The translations under genes and the position numbers were made by a program. Of a DNA stretch of 64,000 nt, positions 7,790 through 17,100 are shown piece after piece. The stretch lies in assembly GCF_026003995.1 (NCBI RefSeq), contig NZ_BPIG01000004.1:248001-312000 (forward strand). Direction: 5' to 3'. The notes under the pieces are model-generated. The model did not search any database, was not told the origin of the DNA, and worked only from the letters and a program-made list of their open reading frames with translations. The number at the start of each line of letters is the position of its first letter. The stretch's first letter is position 1. Origin of the DNA: Tepidiforma sp. (GTDB taxonomy: Bacteria > Chloroflexota > Dehalococcoidia > Tepidiformales > Tepidiformaceae).

Positions 7790-10700
7790 GTGAGGCTGAC
7801 CGAAGAAGCCGACGGGCAAAAGGCAACGCTGTGCGCGGTGGAGTACGGCCGGGCGAGGGAGACGCTGGCCGAGGTCGTCGCCGGGCTGAAAGGGGATGAC
7901 CCGCTGGCCCCGGTGACAGTGGTCGTGGCCTCGAACCTCGCCGCGCTCGCTACGCGGCGGTGGCTGGCGGCGCAGCAGGCCGCGGCGAACGTGCGGTTCC
8001 TCGTAGCGGAGCGGTTCGCCGAGCTGCTGGCGGCGCCGCGGCTGCAGGCGCGGGGGATGCGGCCGCGGAGCCGCTGGCGGTGGCTGGAAGCGCTGCGGTC
8101 GGCTGCTGAACGCGCGGAAGGCCCGCTGGGCGAGGTGGCGCACCACCCGGCGACGCTCCGGCGGCTCGCGGCGCTGGCGGCGGACCTGCGCGGAGTCCCG
8201 GGCGAGCTGCTGGACCGGCTCGAGCAGCGTGGCGAGCCGCTCGTCGCGGAAGCGGTCCGGGTCGTACGCGCGGCCGAGGCGGCGGCGCGCGACCTCTACG
8301 ACGACCATGACCTGATCGAAGAGGCGGCCGCGGCGTTCGAGGAGGGCGACCCCGGGACGCGCGAGAGCGGGGCCGTGGTGTGGTACCTCCCGGACCGGAT
8401 GACGGCGGCGCTCGCGCGGCTGGCGCGGGCCGCCGGCGCGACGGTCATCCTCGGGATGACGGGCGATGAGGGGGTCGATGCGCAGGCGCGGGGCTGGTGC
8501 CGGCTGCTCGGGCTCGAGCTCCCGGCCGATGGGGCGCCGTCCGTGGCCCGGCTGCCGGGGCGGCTGGCGAGCCTGCCGGACCCGGAGGAAGAGGTGCGGT
8601 TCGCGATCCGCGCGGCGTGGCGGCTGGCCGAGAGCGGGACGCCGCTCCACCGCATCGCCATCCTGTACGGCAACGCCGAGCAGTACGCGGCGCTGGTGCA
8701 CGAGCGGCTGACCGCGAGCGGGACGCCGCACAACGGGGCCGGGCCGCGGCGGCTGGCGGATACGCTGGCGGGCCGGGCAATCCTCGGGGCGCTGCGCGCG
8801 GCGCGGCTCGACTGGCGGCGGGACGCGGTGGCCGACTGGGTCACGTCGGCGCCGCTGCGGGACGAGCGCGGCGACATTCCCGGGCATGCGTGGGATGCGC
8901 TCTCGGCGGAGGCCGGCGTGGTGCGCGGGCTGGAGGGCTGGGAGCGCGCCGGGGAGGCGGTGCGGGCAGCCCGCGGCGGCCGCGCCGCCGAAAACCCCGA
9001 GGCAGCGGACTGGCGCGAGCGCGGCGCGCAGGAGGCGAAGCGGATGGGCGAGTTCGTCGCGGGCGCGGCGAAGGCGCTCGAACCCGGCACCAGCAAGCCG
9101 ATGGCGGCATGGGGCCGGGCCGCGGCAGAGGCCGTGCGCCGGTGGCTGCCGCGCGAGGCCCTGGCGGCCGCGGCGCCTGCCGGCGACGCGACGGCTGCCG
9201 ATGTGGTCGAGGCGGAGCTGGCCGCGTACGACGACACGCTGCGGGTGCTCGACGGGTTCGCCGGCCTGCCCGCCGGCGGCAGCCCGGTGCCGCTCGATAC
9301 CTTCGAAGCGACGCTCCGGGAGGCGCTGGATGTGCCGGCAGGCCGGCACGGCAAGCTCGGCGAGGGCGTCTTCGCCGGGACCATCGAGGAAGCGGCCGGC
9401 ATCGCGTTCGACCACGTCTTCCTGCTCGGGCTGGCGGAGCGGGTGTTCCCGCCGCAGCCGTCGGACGACCCCCTGCTCCCGGAGCGGCTGCGCCGCGAGC
9501 TGGACGGGGCCGTGCCCTCGGCGGCCGAGCGCGTGCTCGCCGCGCGGCGGGCGTATCTCGCGGCGGCGGCGATGGCCGGGAGCTGCACCGCGACCGCGCC
9601 GCGGGTTTCGCTCCGCGACCAGCGGCCGGCGCAGCCCTCGGCGTGGTTCTTCGAGGCGGCGGCGCGGCTGCACGGCAGCCCGGTCTACGTGCGCGACCTG
9701 GAGGCATGGCTGCGGGAGCCGGCTGACCGGCCGGGCTGGCTGACGTGCGTCGATTCGTTCGCGGCGTGGGTGCAGCGCGGGGACGCGTTCGCCGACGCGC
9801 AGGAGCGGGACCTTGCTGAGGTCGTGCGGGCCGGCTCCGCGCCCCTGGAACATCCGCTCCTGGCCGAACGGGGCGCGCTCGACGGCATCCGCGCGCGGGC
9901 CGAACGGGCGCGGGCATCAGCTGCCCCCGCGCCAGCGGCGCTGGGGCCATGGAGCGGGGAGGCGCTGCCGCTGGCGCTGGAACCCGGGTTCGAACGCTCG
10001 GCGAGCGCGCTGGAAACGCTGACGAGCTGCCCGTTCCGCTACTTCCTCGCGCACGAGCTGCGCGTGACCGAGGTCGAGCGGCCGGAAGACCTCGACGCCA
10101 TCGACCCGGCCGAGCGTGGCTCGCTGGTGCACGAGGTGCTGGAGCGCTTCGTGAACGAGGTGAAGGCGCGGCGGGGCACGGACACCATTGCCGGGAAGTG
10201 GTCGGACGCGGAGCGGGCGCTGCTGATGACCATCGCGGACGAGGCGTTCGCGGGTTACGAACAGCGCGGGGTGACCGGGCGGCCGGCGAGCTGGGCCGCG
10301 ACGAAGCAGCGGCTTCGGCAGGACCTCGCGCGGTTCCTCGACGAAGACGAAGCGTGGCGCGCCGGGACCGGGGCGAGCATCCGCGACGCAGAGCTGGCGT
10401 TCGGGGGGAAGGCCGGTCGACAGGTCGCGTTCGACATCGAGCCGGGGATGCGCGTCGGGTTCCGCGGGAAGGCCGACCGGGTCGATGTGTGCGATGACGG
10501 TCGGCTGGTGGTCATCGACTACAAGACCGGGAAGGCCGACCGGTACAGGCAAGCGAAGGATTCGCCGCTGGCGAAGGAGAAGGGCGGCTGGCTGCTGCAG
10601 CTGCCGATTTACGCGCTCGCGGCGCGGGAGCAGCCGGGGACGCCGGTGCGCGCGCTCTACTGGTTCATCTCTGAGGAGGGGAAGTTCGAACGGCGGGAGG

Positions 10701-10969
10701 TCGTGCTCGACGAAACGGCGGAGGACGAGTTCCGCACCGTGGTGCGGGAGGCGCTGCGGCTGCGGGAGAGGGGCATCTACCCGGCGGTGCCGGGGAAGCC
10801 GGCATGGGGCAGATGGGAGAACTGCGGCTTCTGCCCCTTCGACCGGGTGTGTCCGAAGCGCGACCGGGACCGGCTTTGGGAGCGGTGGAAGCAGGACGAC
10901 CGGCTCGCGGAATTCCGCCGCGCGGTGCTGCGCGAAGGCGGCGACGGCGAGACGGAGGGCGAAGCATGA
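7790..10969 (+). CDS. AddB-like PD-(D/E)XK nuclease with Fe-S cluster motif
   Basis: The 1059-residue protein resembles the AddB side of helicase-nuclease complexes that process double-strand breaks. The C-terminal ~300 residues are a RecB-type nuclease: VVIDYKTGKAD carries the catalytic DxK, and a cysteine in LTSCPFRYFL plus CGFCPFDRVC (C-x2-C-x5-C) form the pattern of the AddB/Cas4 4Fe-4S staple. The long N-terminal part looks like an inactivated helicase scaffold, with no clear Walker A. The stop overlaps the ATG of the helicase gene. The GTG start is six bases after a TATGCT box and lacks a ribosome binding site. Confidence 0.82.
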   Translation: MRLTEEADGQKATLCAVEYGRARETLAEVVAGLKGDDPLAPVTVVVASNLAALATRRWLAAQQAAANVRFLVAERFAELLAAPRLQARGMRPRSRWRWLEALRSAAERAEGPLGEVAHHPATLRRLAALAADLRGVPGELLDRLEQRGEPLVAEAVRVVRAAEAAARDLYDDHDLIEEAAAAFEEGDPGTRESGAVVWYLPDRMTAALARLARAAGATVILGMTGDEGVDAQARGWCRLLGLELPADGAPSVARLPGRLASLPDPEEEVRFAIRAAWRLAESGTPLHRIAILYGNAEQYAALVHERLTASGTPHNGAGPRRLADTLAGRAILGALRAARLDWRRDAVADWVTSAPLRDERGDIPGHAWDALSAEAGVVRGLEGWERAGEAVRAARGGRAAENPEAADWRERGAQEAKRMGEFVAGAAKALEPGTSKPMAAWGRAAAEAVRRWLPREALAAAAPAGDATAADVVEAELAAYDDTLRVLDGFAGLPAGGSPVPLDTFEATLREALDVPAGRHGKLGEGVFAGTIEEAAGIAFDHVFLLGLAERVFPPQPSDDPLLPERLRRELDGAVPSAAERVLAARRAYLAAAAMAGSCTATAPRVSLRDQRPAQPSAWFFEAAARLHGSPVYVRDLEAWLREPADRPGWLTCVDSFAAWVQRGDAFADAQERDLAEVVRAGSAPLEHPLLAERGALDGIRARAERARASAAPAPAALGPWSGEALPLALEPGFERSASALETLTSCPFRYFLAHELRVTEVERPEDLDAIDPAERGSLVHEVLERFVNEVKARRGTDTIAGKWSDAERALLMTIADEAFAGYEQRGVTGRPASWAATKQRLRQDLARFLDEDEAWRAGTGASIRDAELAFGGKAGRQVAFDIEPGMRVGFRGKADRVDVCDDGRLVVIDYKTGKADRYRQAKDSPLAKEKGGWLLQLPIYALAAREQPGTPVRALYWFISEEGKFERREVVLDETAEDEFRTVVREALRLRERGIYPAVPGKPAWGRWENCGFCPFDRVCPKRDRDRLWERWKQDDRLAEFRRAVLREGGDGETEGEA

Positions 10970-13900
10970 CGCTGCCAGATGCCGCGGCGCGGGACCGGGT
11001 GACCCGGGAGACCGCCGAGACGCTGTTCGTGGAGGCGGCGGCGGGCGCGGGGAAGACGACGGCGCTGGTCGGGCGGATCGTCGCGCTGGTCGCCGGCGGG
11101 ATGCCCATCGACCGTATCGCCGCGATCACGTTCACCGAGAAGGCGGCCGCCGAGCTGACCGACCGCGTGCGGGAGCGGCTCGAGCGGGCGGCGGCGGGCG
11201 ACGGCGAGTATGCCGACCTCGGCCCGGAGGAGCGGGAGCGGTGCCGGGCGGCGATCGCCGGGCTCGACGGCGCGTCGTTCCAGACGATTCATGCGTTCGC
11301 GCGGAAGCTGCTGGCCGCGCACCCGGTGCAGGCGGGCCTGCCGCCGGAGTTCGACGTGCTGGATGGGACGGAGGAGGAGCTGGAACTGCGGGAGGCTGTC
11401 CGCCGGTTCCTCGATGATGTGGAGCAGAGCGACGCGACGCGGACGGCGGTGATGACCGCGTACACGCTGGGCCTGCAGCCGAGGCACCTCCGCGGCCTGG
11501 CGCGGGAGTTCGCGCGCAACTGGGACCGGCTCCGCGGCGCGACGTTCGAGCCGCCGGCTGCCGAGCCGGACTGGGAGCCGCCGCTGCGCCGCCTCCTCGA
11601 CGGTGTGAACCGGGACGGGCAATCCGACAGCTTCCAACCGGCATTCGACAGGCTGCAGGAGGTCGCCGGGAGGCTGGAGCAGGCGTACGGGCAGGTCCAG
11701 GCGGCGAGCGCGGCCAAAGGGGAGGCGCGGCTGGCCGAGCTGCTGACGCTGGCCGCGCGGGTGAAGATTCCGCTGAACGCCGGCCGAAAGGGCACGTTCC
11801 GGCCAGTCGGAGAGGGGTGGGACGCCTGGCTGGCGGAGGTGCGGCGGTGGGCGCTGGAGCGGGTGTTGCCCGCGGTGCAGACGTTCGCGCTCGATTACGC
11901 AGACGAGCGGCGGCGGCGCGGCCGGCTGACGTTCCACGACCTGCTCGTGCTGACGACCGATTTGCTGCGGAAGGACGCTGAGGCGCGGCGGGCGGTGCAC
12001 GGACAGTTCGGACAGGTGCTCATCGACGAGTTCCAGGACACCGACCCGCTGCAGGTCGAGCTCGCCGCGCTCATCGCAGCTGACCCCGGCCAGCCGGCGG
12101 ACTGGCGGGCGACAACTGTCGCACCCGGGCGGCTGTTTTTCGTCGGCGACCCGAAGCAGTCGATCTACCGCTTCCGGCGGGCAGACATCCGCATCTACGA
12201 GCAGGCGAAGGGCGCCTTCGGGGCGCAGGAGCTGCAGCTGGTGACGAACTTCCGCTCGGCGCAGACCGTCATCACGTGGGTGAACGGGGTGTGCCGGCGG
12301 ATGTTCGAAGCGCACGAGCCCCCGGTGCAGGCCGGGTGGATCGACCTCGAGGCAAGGCCGGGGGCGCCGCCCGGCGAGCCGGTCCGGGTGTTCGGCGGGC
12401 TCGTGGAGGGAGCAGGTGCGGCCGAAGTCCAGGAGCGCGAAGCCGCGGACATCGCGCTCGGCGTGCTGCAGGCGCGCGCGGAGAACTGGGGCGGGCGCGA
12501 TGGCGGCACGCGCTTCGAAGACATCGCCATCCTGCTGCCGCGGCGCACCGCGCTGCCGGCGCTCGAGCGGGCGCTGGCGGACCGGGGCATCCCGTACCGC
12601 ATCGAGAGCCAGTCGCTGCTGTACGCGGCGGAGGAGGTGCGGGACCTGCTGAACGTGCTGACGGCGATCGACGACCCGACGGACGAGATCGCGCTGGTGG
12701 CAGCGCTGAGATCGCCGCTGTTCGCCTGCACGGACCGGGAGCTGGCGGAGCACGCGGCGGCCGGCGGGCGGTGGTCGTACGGGAAGCCGGCGCCGGACGG
12801 GAGCCCGGAACGGGTGCGGCGGGCGATGGCGCAGCTGGCGGCGTGGCACCGGGAGCGGTGGACGCTCTCGCCGACGGGGCTCATCGAGCGGCTCATTGCG
12901 GAATCGCACCTGCTGCTGAAGGCGCTGGGCGACACGCGGCCGCGCGAGACCTGGCGGCGCTACCGGATCATCGCCGAGCAGGCGCGGGCGCTGACGGTCC
13001 GCGGCGCGGTCGCGACGCTGCGGCAGTTCACGGCGTGGCTCGAGCAGCAGCAGGACGAGGGCGTGCGGGTGAACGAGGCGATTGCACCGGAGCCGGACGA
13101 CGATGCGGTGCGGGTGATGACGATCCACGCCGCGAAGGGGCTGGAGTTCCCGGTCGTGTTCGTCGCCGGGCTGGGGACGGGAACGAATCAGAGCGCGACG
13201 GCGCGGACCTGGTGGCCGCCGTACGGCGCGGGCGGCCTGCCGGAGGTGCGCTGCGGTTCGAAAGAGCAGCCGTTCGAAACGGCCGGGTTCGCCGCGGTCG
13301 AAGCCGAGGAGGAGGCGCACGAGGCGGCCGAGGCGGCGCGGCTGTTCTACGTCGCGGCGACGCGGGTGCAGCACGCGCTCGCGGTCTCGCTCTACCGGAC
13401 GAAGCGGACCGACGGCGGTTCGCTGGCAGCACGGGTGGAGGCGGTGCTGGAGGGCGCGCCGGCGGAGACGTTCGTTCGCTGGCAGCCGTCAGAGCCAAAC
13501 GAGATCGCGGCGGCTGGCCTCGCACCCGGCGCGCCTCCGCCCGTGCCGGCGGCCGACGACTGGCGCGAACGGCGGGACGCGGCAGCGAAGCGCGCGACCG
13601 CGCCAGTCGCAGCGGCGACGGCGATCGCCCACGCAGCCGCGCCCGGCGCGCCGGAGGAGCCGGAAGAGCCGCCGGCGACGCCGGCCGAGCCCTGGCGGAA
13701 GGGGCGCGCCGGCACGTCCATCGGTCGGGCGGTGCATGCGGTGCTGCAGGGCATCGACCTGGCGACCGGCGAGGGGCTCGAGGCGGCGGCAGCGGCGCAG
13801 GCGGAGGCCGAGGGCATCGCCGACCGGGCGGATGAGGTGGCGAGGCTCGCGCGGCACGCGCTCGAGTCAACCGCGGTGCAGGAGGCGGTCGCCAGCGGCC

Positions 13901-14247
13901 GGTACTGGCGCGAGGTCTACGTCGGGGCGGAACTCGGCGGGGTGCTCGTCGAGGGGTTCATCGACCTCCTGTTCGACAGCCGGGACGGGCTCGTCATCGT
14001 CGACTACAAGACGGACGGGCTGCGGGACGCGGCGGAGGTGGAGCGGGTGATGCCGCAGTACCGGCTGCAGGCGGGGGCGTATGCAGCGGCAGTCGAGCGG
14101 GCCGCGGGCCGGCCGGCAGCGCGGGCCGTGTTCGTCTTCACGGAGCCGAAACTGGAGCGGCAGGTGGATGACCTCGCCGAGGCGACATCAGAAGCGCTGG
14201 CGAAGGCGCGCGAACTGGCGGGGCTGGCAACGTCAGCCGGCGGCTGA
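10966..14247 (+). CDS. AddA-like UvrD/RecB helicase-nuclease
   Basis: This superfamily 1A DNA helicase of 1093 residues has a C-terminal nuclease. Motif I is AAAGAGKTTAL, motif Ia AITFTEKAAAEL, motif II LIDEFQDTDPLQ, motif III VGDPKQSIYRFR, motif V MTIHAAKGLEFPVVF and motif VI LFYVAATR. The PD-(D/E)XK nuclease core IVDYKTDGL lies near residue 1010. ATG 10966 overlaps the stop of the AddB-like gene, so the two subunits are translationally coupled. An in-frame codon at 10804 lies inside the previous gene and was rejected. It probably acts with that gene product in recombinational end processing. Confidence 0.88.
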   Translation: MTLPDAAARDRVTRETAETLFVEAAAGAGKTTALVGRIVALVAGGMPIDRIAAITFTEKAAAELTDRVRERLERAAAGDGEYADLGPEERERCRAAIAGLDGASFQTIHAFARKLLAAHPVQAGLPPEFDVLDGTEEELELREAVRRFLDDVEQSDATRTAVMTAYTLGLQPRHLRGLAREFARNWDRLRGATFEPPAAEPDWEPPLRRLLDGVNRDGQSDSFQPAFDRLQEVAGRLEQAYGQVQAASAAKGEARLAELLTLAARVKIPLNAGRKGTFRPVGEGWDAWLAEVRRWALERVLPAVQTFALDYADERRRRGRLTFHDLLVLTTDLLRKDAEARRAVHGQFGQVLIDEFQDTDPLQVELAALIAADPGQPADWRATTVAPGRLFFVGDPKQSIYRFRRADIRIYEQAKGAFGAQELQLVTNFRSAQTVITWVNGVCRRMFEAHEPPVQAGWIDLEARPGAPPGEPVRVFGGLVEGAGAAEVQEREAADIALGVLQARAENWGGRDGGTRFEDIAILLPRRTALPALERALADRGIPYRIESQSLLYAAEEVRDLLNVLTAIDDPTDEIALVAALRSPLFACTDRELAEHAAAGGRWSYGKPAPDGSPERVRRAMAQLAAWHRERWTLSPTGLIERLIAESHLLLKALGDTRPRETWRRYRIIAEQARALTVRGAVATLRQFTAWLEQQQDEGVRVNEAIAPEPDDDAVRVMTIHAAKGLEFPVVFVAGLGTGTNQSATARTWWPPYGAGGLPEVRCGSKEQPFETAGFAAVEAEEEAHEAAEAARLFYVAATRVQHALAVSLYRTKRTDGGSLAARVEAVLEGAPAETFVRWQPSEPNEIAAAGLAPGAPPPVPAADDWRERRDAAAKRATAPVAAATAIAHAAAPGAPEEPEEPPATPAEPWRKGRAGTSIGRAVHAVLQGIDLATGEGLEAAAAAQAEAEGIADRADEVARLARHALESTAVQEAVASGRYWREVYVGAELGGVLVEGFIDLLFDSRDGLVIVDYKTDGLRDAAEVERVMPQYRLQAGAYAAAVERAAGRPAARAVFVFTEPKLERQVDDLAEATSEALAKARELAGLATSAGG

Positions 14248-14604
14248 CCCACCGGTCCGCAGCAGCCACTCGACGGCGGGCTCGCGGGCCTGGAAGAACT
14301 CGACGGGGGCCGGGTGCGGGAGGTCGCCGCGGTACGCCAGCGCCTGCCGAAAGGTGCCGAAGACGAGCGGCGACGGGGCGACGACGGCGGTCCGGAACGG
14401 CCCGTGGAGCTGGACGGAGCGGGCGAAACCGGCGAGCCAGAGCACATCGGGCTCGACCCGTTCGACGCCGGAGGCGTCGAGGAGAAGGCGGCCGCGGTCG
14501 ACGATGCGCCGATACCACTCCTCGCCGGGCAGGTCGACACCGAGGACGACGCCGAGGAGGCGGAATTCGATGAAGCGCTGGTGGTCGTGCAGCTGGTAGG
14601 CCAT
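14233..14604 (-). CDS. Small conserved-type protein of unknown function
   Basis: The protein has 123 residues and no family I recognise with confidence. Alternating hydrophobic strands and helices (RLLLDASGVERVEPDVLWLAG and similar) could be an SpoIIAA/STAS-like fold, but that is a guess. It starts two bases after the stop of the FAD oxidase gene and is therefore probably in the same operon. Its end overlaps the tail of the convergent helicase gene by 15 bases. Confidence 0.55.
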   Translation of the reverse strand: MAYQLHDHQRFIEFRLLGVVLGVDLPGEEWYRRIVDRGRLLLDASGVERVEPDVLWLAGFARSVQLHGPFRTAVVAPSPLVFGTFRQALAYRGDLPHPAPVEFFQAREPAVEWLLRTGGSAAG

Positions 14605-14606
14605 CG

Positions 14607-16007
14607 TCAGCCGTCCTCCCTTCGCCGGGCTGGCGGCGTCAGCCCCTCGAGGTCGAAGATGACGCCGGGGTTGAGGATGCCCGCCGGGTCGAGCGCCCGC
14701 TTGATCGCCCGCATGGCCTGAATATCGGCCGGGCCCCGGGTGAGGTTGAGCCAGCGTTTCTTCGCGACGCCGATGCCGTGCTCGGCGCTGATGGAGCCGC
14801 CGAGCGAGGCGACGAGCCGGAGGACGGCGTCGTCGGGCGTTTCGTCGTCCGGGGCGGCGCCGAGGATGTTGACGTGCAGATTGCCGTCGCCGGCGTGCCC
14901 GAAGAGGATCGGCCGGGTGCCGGGCGCGGCCTCGGCGAGGCGTGCGCGGACGAGCGCTTCGAACCCGGCGAGGCGGGAAGCGGGCAGGGTGACGTCGAGC
15001 TTGTGGGGGATGCCTTCGGCGGAGATCGCTTCGGTGTGGCGTTCGCGGTAGGCCCAGAGGCGGTCGCGGTCGGCGCGGGAGGTAGCGAAGAGGACGGAGG
15101 CCGGGTCGACGGAGGATTCGAGGGCTGCGGCAAGGGCAGGCGCGGGGTCATCAGCGCCGGCGCATTCGACGAGGAGGTAGCAGGCGTGGGGCCGGGGGAA
15201 GGGCGCCGCGAGGCGGGCGTGGCGGAGGACGAGGTCGAGGCCTTCGGGGAAGAAGACCTCGGCGGCTTCGAGGCCGGGCGCGCGGCGCCGGACCGCGCCG
15301 AGCACCTCGAGCGCGGCGGCGAGCGAGGGGAGGCCGAGGAGGGCGACGGCCCGCGCCGGCCGGGCGGGGATGAGACGGAGCCGGACGCGGGTGACGACGG
15401 CGAGGGTGCCTTCGCTGCCGGCGAGGAGGCCGGGCAGGTCGTAGCCCGTGTTGTCTTTGAGGAGGCCGGGCAGGCGGGCGAGGACGGCGCCGTCGGCGAG
15501 GACGGCTTCGATGCCGATGACCTGGTGGCGCATCGGGCCGTAGCGGATGACGCGGACGCCGCCCGCGTTGGTGGCGACCATGCCGCCGATGGTGGCCGAG
15601 GCGCGCGAGGCGAGGTCGACGCCGACGTCCCAGCCGTGGGGGCGGACGAACTCCTGCAGCGCCTGGAGCGTCACCCCGGCGCCGGCGGTGACTTCGCCCG
15701 CGATGGGGTCGAAGTCTTCGATGCGGTCGAGCCGGCGGAGGCTGAGGACGGCTTCGCCGGCGCGGGGGATGCTGCCGCCGACGAGCCCGGTGTTGCCGCC
15801 CTGGGGCACGAGCGGGACGCCGAACTCGCGGCAGGCGGCGACGACCGCCGCGACGCCCGCGGTATCGGGCGGGCGGGCCACGAAGACCGCCTTTCCGGAG
15901 AAGCGGCGGGTCCAGTCGGTTTCGTAGGAGGAGCGCAGGTCCGGGTCGTCGAAGAGGTGGCCGGGACCGCAGGCGGCGAGCAGGCGGCTGCGCAGTTCGG
16001 GGTGCAC
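14607..16007 (-). CDS. GlcD/LdhD-type FAD-linked 2-hydroxyacid oxidoreductase
   Basis: This 466-residue flavoprotein is of the vanillyl-alcohol oxidase superfamily. The FAD domain includes VPLVPQGGNTGLVGGS, SATIGGMVATNAGG and AGSEGTLAVVT. The C-terminal domain has the metal/substrate ligands GHAGDGNLHVN and SAEHGIG, characteristic of D-lactate, glycolate and D-2-hydroxyglutarate dehydrogenases. It would oxidise a D-2-hydroxyacid to a 2-oxoacid. No Fe-S partner (GlcF) is adjacent. The GTG start at 16007 has no ribosome binding site and follows a TAGACT box by six bases. Confidence 0.88.
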   Translation of the reverse strand: MHPELRSRLLAACGPGHLFDDPDLRSSYETDWTRRFSGKAVFVARPPDTAGVAAVVAACREFGVPLVPQGGNTGLVGGSIPRAGEAVLSLRRLDRIEDFDPIAGEVTAGAGVTLQALQEFVRPHGWDVGVDLASRASATIGGMVATNAGGVRVIRYGPMRHQVIGIEAVLADGAVLARLPGLLKDNTGYDLPGLLAGSEGTLAVVTRVRLRLIPARPARAVALLGLPSLAAALEVLGAVRRRAPGLEAAEVFFPEGLDLVLRHARLAAPFPRPHACYLLVECAGADDPAPALAAALESSVDPASVLFATSRADRDRLWAYRERHTEAISAEGIPHKLDVTLPASRLAGFEALVRARLAEAAPGTRPILFGHAGDGNLHVNILGAAPDDETPDDAVLRLVASLGGSISAEHGIGVAKKRWLNLTRGPADIQAMRAIKRALDPAGILNPGVIFDLEGLTPPARRREDG

Positions 16008-16013
16008 GCGCGG

Positions 16014-16019
16014 AGTCTA
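16014..16019 (-). promoter_or_regulatory. -10 box of a probable leaderless transcript (TAGACT)
   Basis: Read on the minus strand, TAGACT is followed by six bases (CCGCGC) and then the GTG start of the FAD oxidase. There is no Shine-Dalgarno. Confidence 0.45.
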
Positions 16020-16035
16020 CCGCGCGGGGGGCGGG

Positions 16036-16293
16036 TCAGTGGGAGTGCGGGCGGGTGCCGGGGCCGTGGCTGTGGCCGTGGTGGGACCAGCGGGAGCCGC
16101 CGGCGGGCGGCGCCGGGGTGCCGAGGGACTCGCGCGCGGCGCCGCGGGTGAAGGTCATCATCGGCGGGGTGAAGACGCGCTTCGCCGGGACGCTGCACAT
16201 GGGGCAGTCGGCCGGGATGTCGGAATCCTTGATGCTGCGGGAGACTTCGAATTCGAGGCCGCAGCGGTCACAGCGGTAGTCGTAGAGGGGCAT
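16036..16293 (-). CDS. FmdB-family zinc ribbon protein
   Basis: The protein has 85 residues. MPLYDYRCDRCGLEFEV followed by CPMC gives the paired CxxC knuckles of the FmdB/CxxC regulatory zinc ribbon family, whose role is not well defined. The C-terminus is Pro/Ser/His-rich (HHGHSHGPG), longer than the core needs and possibly metal binding. ATG 16293 is preceded by GGAGG at a normal distance. It runs divergently from a hypothetical gene across a 60-base gap with an inverted repeat. Confidence 0.85.
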   Translation of the reverse strand: MPLYDYRCDRCGLEFEVSRSIKDSDIPADCPMCSVPAKRVFTPPMMTFTRGAARESLGTPAPPAGGSRWSHHGHSHGPGTRPHSH

Positions 16294-16328
16294 ACGGGGC
16301 CTCCGGAATCTCGTGCAGTTTACCGCAT

Positions 16329-16344
16329 CTGCAAATCCTTGCAG
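16329..16344. promoter_or_regulatory. Perfect inverted repeat in a divergent promoter region
   Basis: CTGCAA-ATCC-TTGCAG is a perfect 6-4-6 palindrome. On the minus strand it lies just upstream of TAAACT (16317-16322), a likely -10 of the FmdB gene. On the plus strand it ends nine bases before ATG 16354. A dimeric repressor could control both genes. Confidence 0.4.
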
Positions 16345-16353
16345 AATTTCGGC

Positions 16354-17091
16354 ATGGACGGTGACACGATGAACAGCGTCATGGAAAGCGAGGCTGGCGT
16401 CGAGGCCGGGCGGCCGACGCTGGCGGTGCTGGTGCACGAGGGGTTCCCTTCGGACCTCCTCATCGACGTCGAAGAGCTGTGCCGGTCGTTTTCGGGGTTC
16501 CTCGGGGCGCCGGTAGCGCTGGCGGTGACGGGCGGCCGGCCGCTCGAGGCGACGCTCGACGAGTTGAGCGGGCCGGGCAGCGGCTGGGAGGTCCGGTTCG
16601 TGGCGCCGCCGACCTCGAAGGCGGCGAGCATGAGCTCGGCGCCGTTCGTCTACCGGGAGGACGGCCGGCCGGACTGGGGTGCGATGTGGCAGGGCTTCTG
16701 CGAACTGGCGCTCTACGGCGGGCCGCCGCACCGGGGCGAGGCGGACGCGCTGCACGCGGTGGAGGCCCCGGCAGAGGTGCCGGGGAACCCGGAGTTCGAC
16801 GCCATCGCAGAGATCCGGCGGGGGATTTACGAGACGACGGGCCTGTTTTCGGAGCCGGCGAGCGAGCCGGGCTGGCTGGCGGTGACCTGCAATTCGAAGA
16901 AGATGGCGGCGTGGATGGCGGCTTCGATCATCCTCGAAAACGTGGATGCGCGGTGCGAGGAGGAGCGGCTGCTGGTGCCGGCGCACCCCTCGTTCCGGCT
17001 CAAGAACGAGGTGAAGAGCGTCATCACGGTGGTCGCGAAGTGCAACCATTACTGGCAGGCGCACGTCGCCGCGGGCGGCGGGGCTGAGTAG
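16354..17091 (+). CDS. Hypothetical protein, about 245 residues
   Basis: I do not recognise this family. It is soluble, mixed alpha/beta and acidic, with a conserved-looking C-terminal block (VTCNSKKMAAWMAASIIL, then FRLKNEVKSVITVVAKCNHYWQAHV) suggestive of a nucleotide or cofactor binding domain. ATG codons at 16354, 16369 and 16381 are all possible starts. None has a strong ribosome binding site. It is divergent from the FmdB gene and convergent with the carboxymuconolactone decarboxylase-like gene. Confidence 0.6.
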   Translation: MDGDTMNSVMESEAGVEAGRPTLAVLVHEGFPSDLLIDVEELCRSFSGFLGAPVALAVTGGRPLEATLDELSGPGSGWEVRFVAPPTSKAASMSSAPFVYREDGRPDWGAMWQGFCELALYGGPPHRGEADALHAVEAPAEVPGNPEFDAIAEIRRGIYETTGLFSEPASEPGWLAVTCNSKKMAAWMAASIILENVDARCEEERLLVPAHPSFRLKNEVKSVITVVAKCNHYWQAHVAAGGGAE

Positions 17092-17100
17092 ATTCGCCGG

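Noticed and set aside
10804..10965. Longer N-terminus for the AddA-like helicase starting at 10804
   Set aside because: It would overlap 160 bases of the nuclease gene; ATG 10966 gives a normal start just before motif I and an ATGA coupling.
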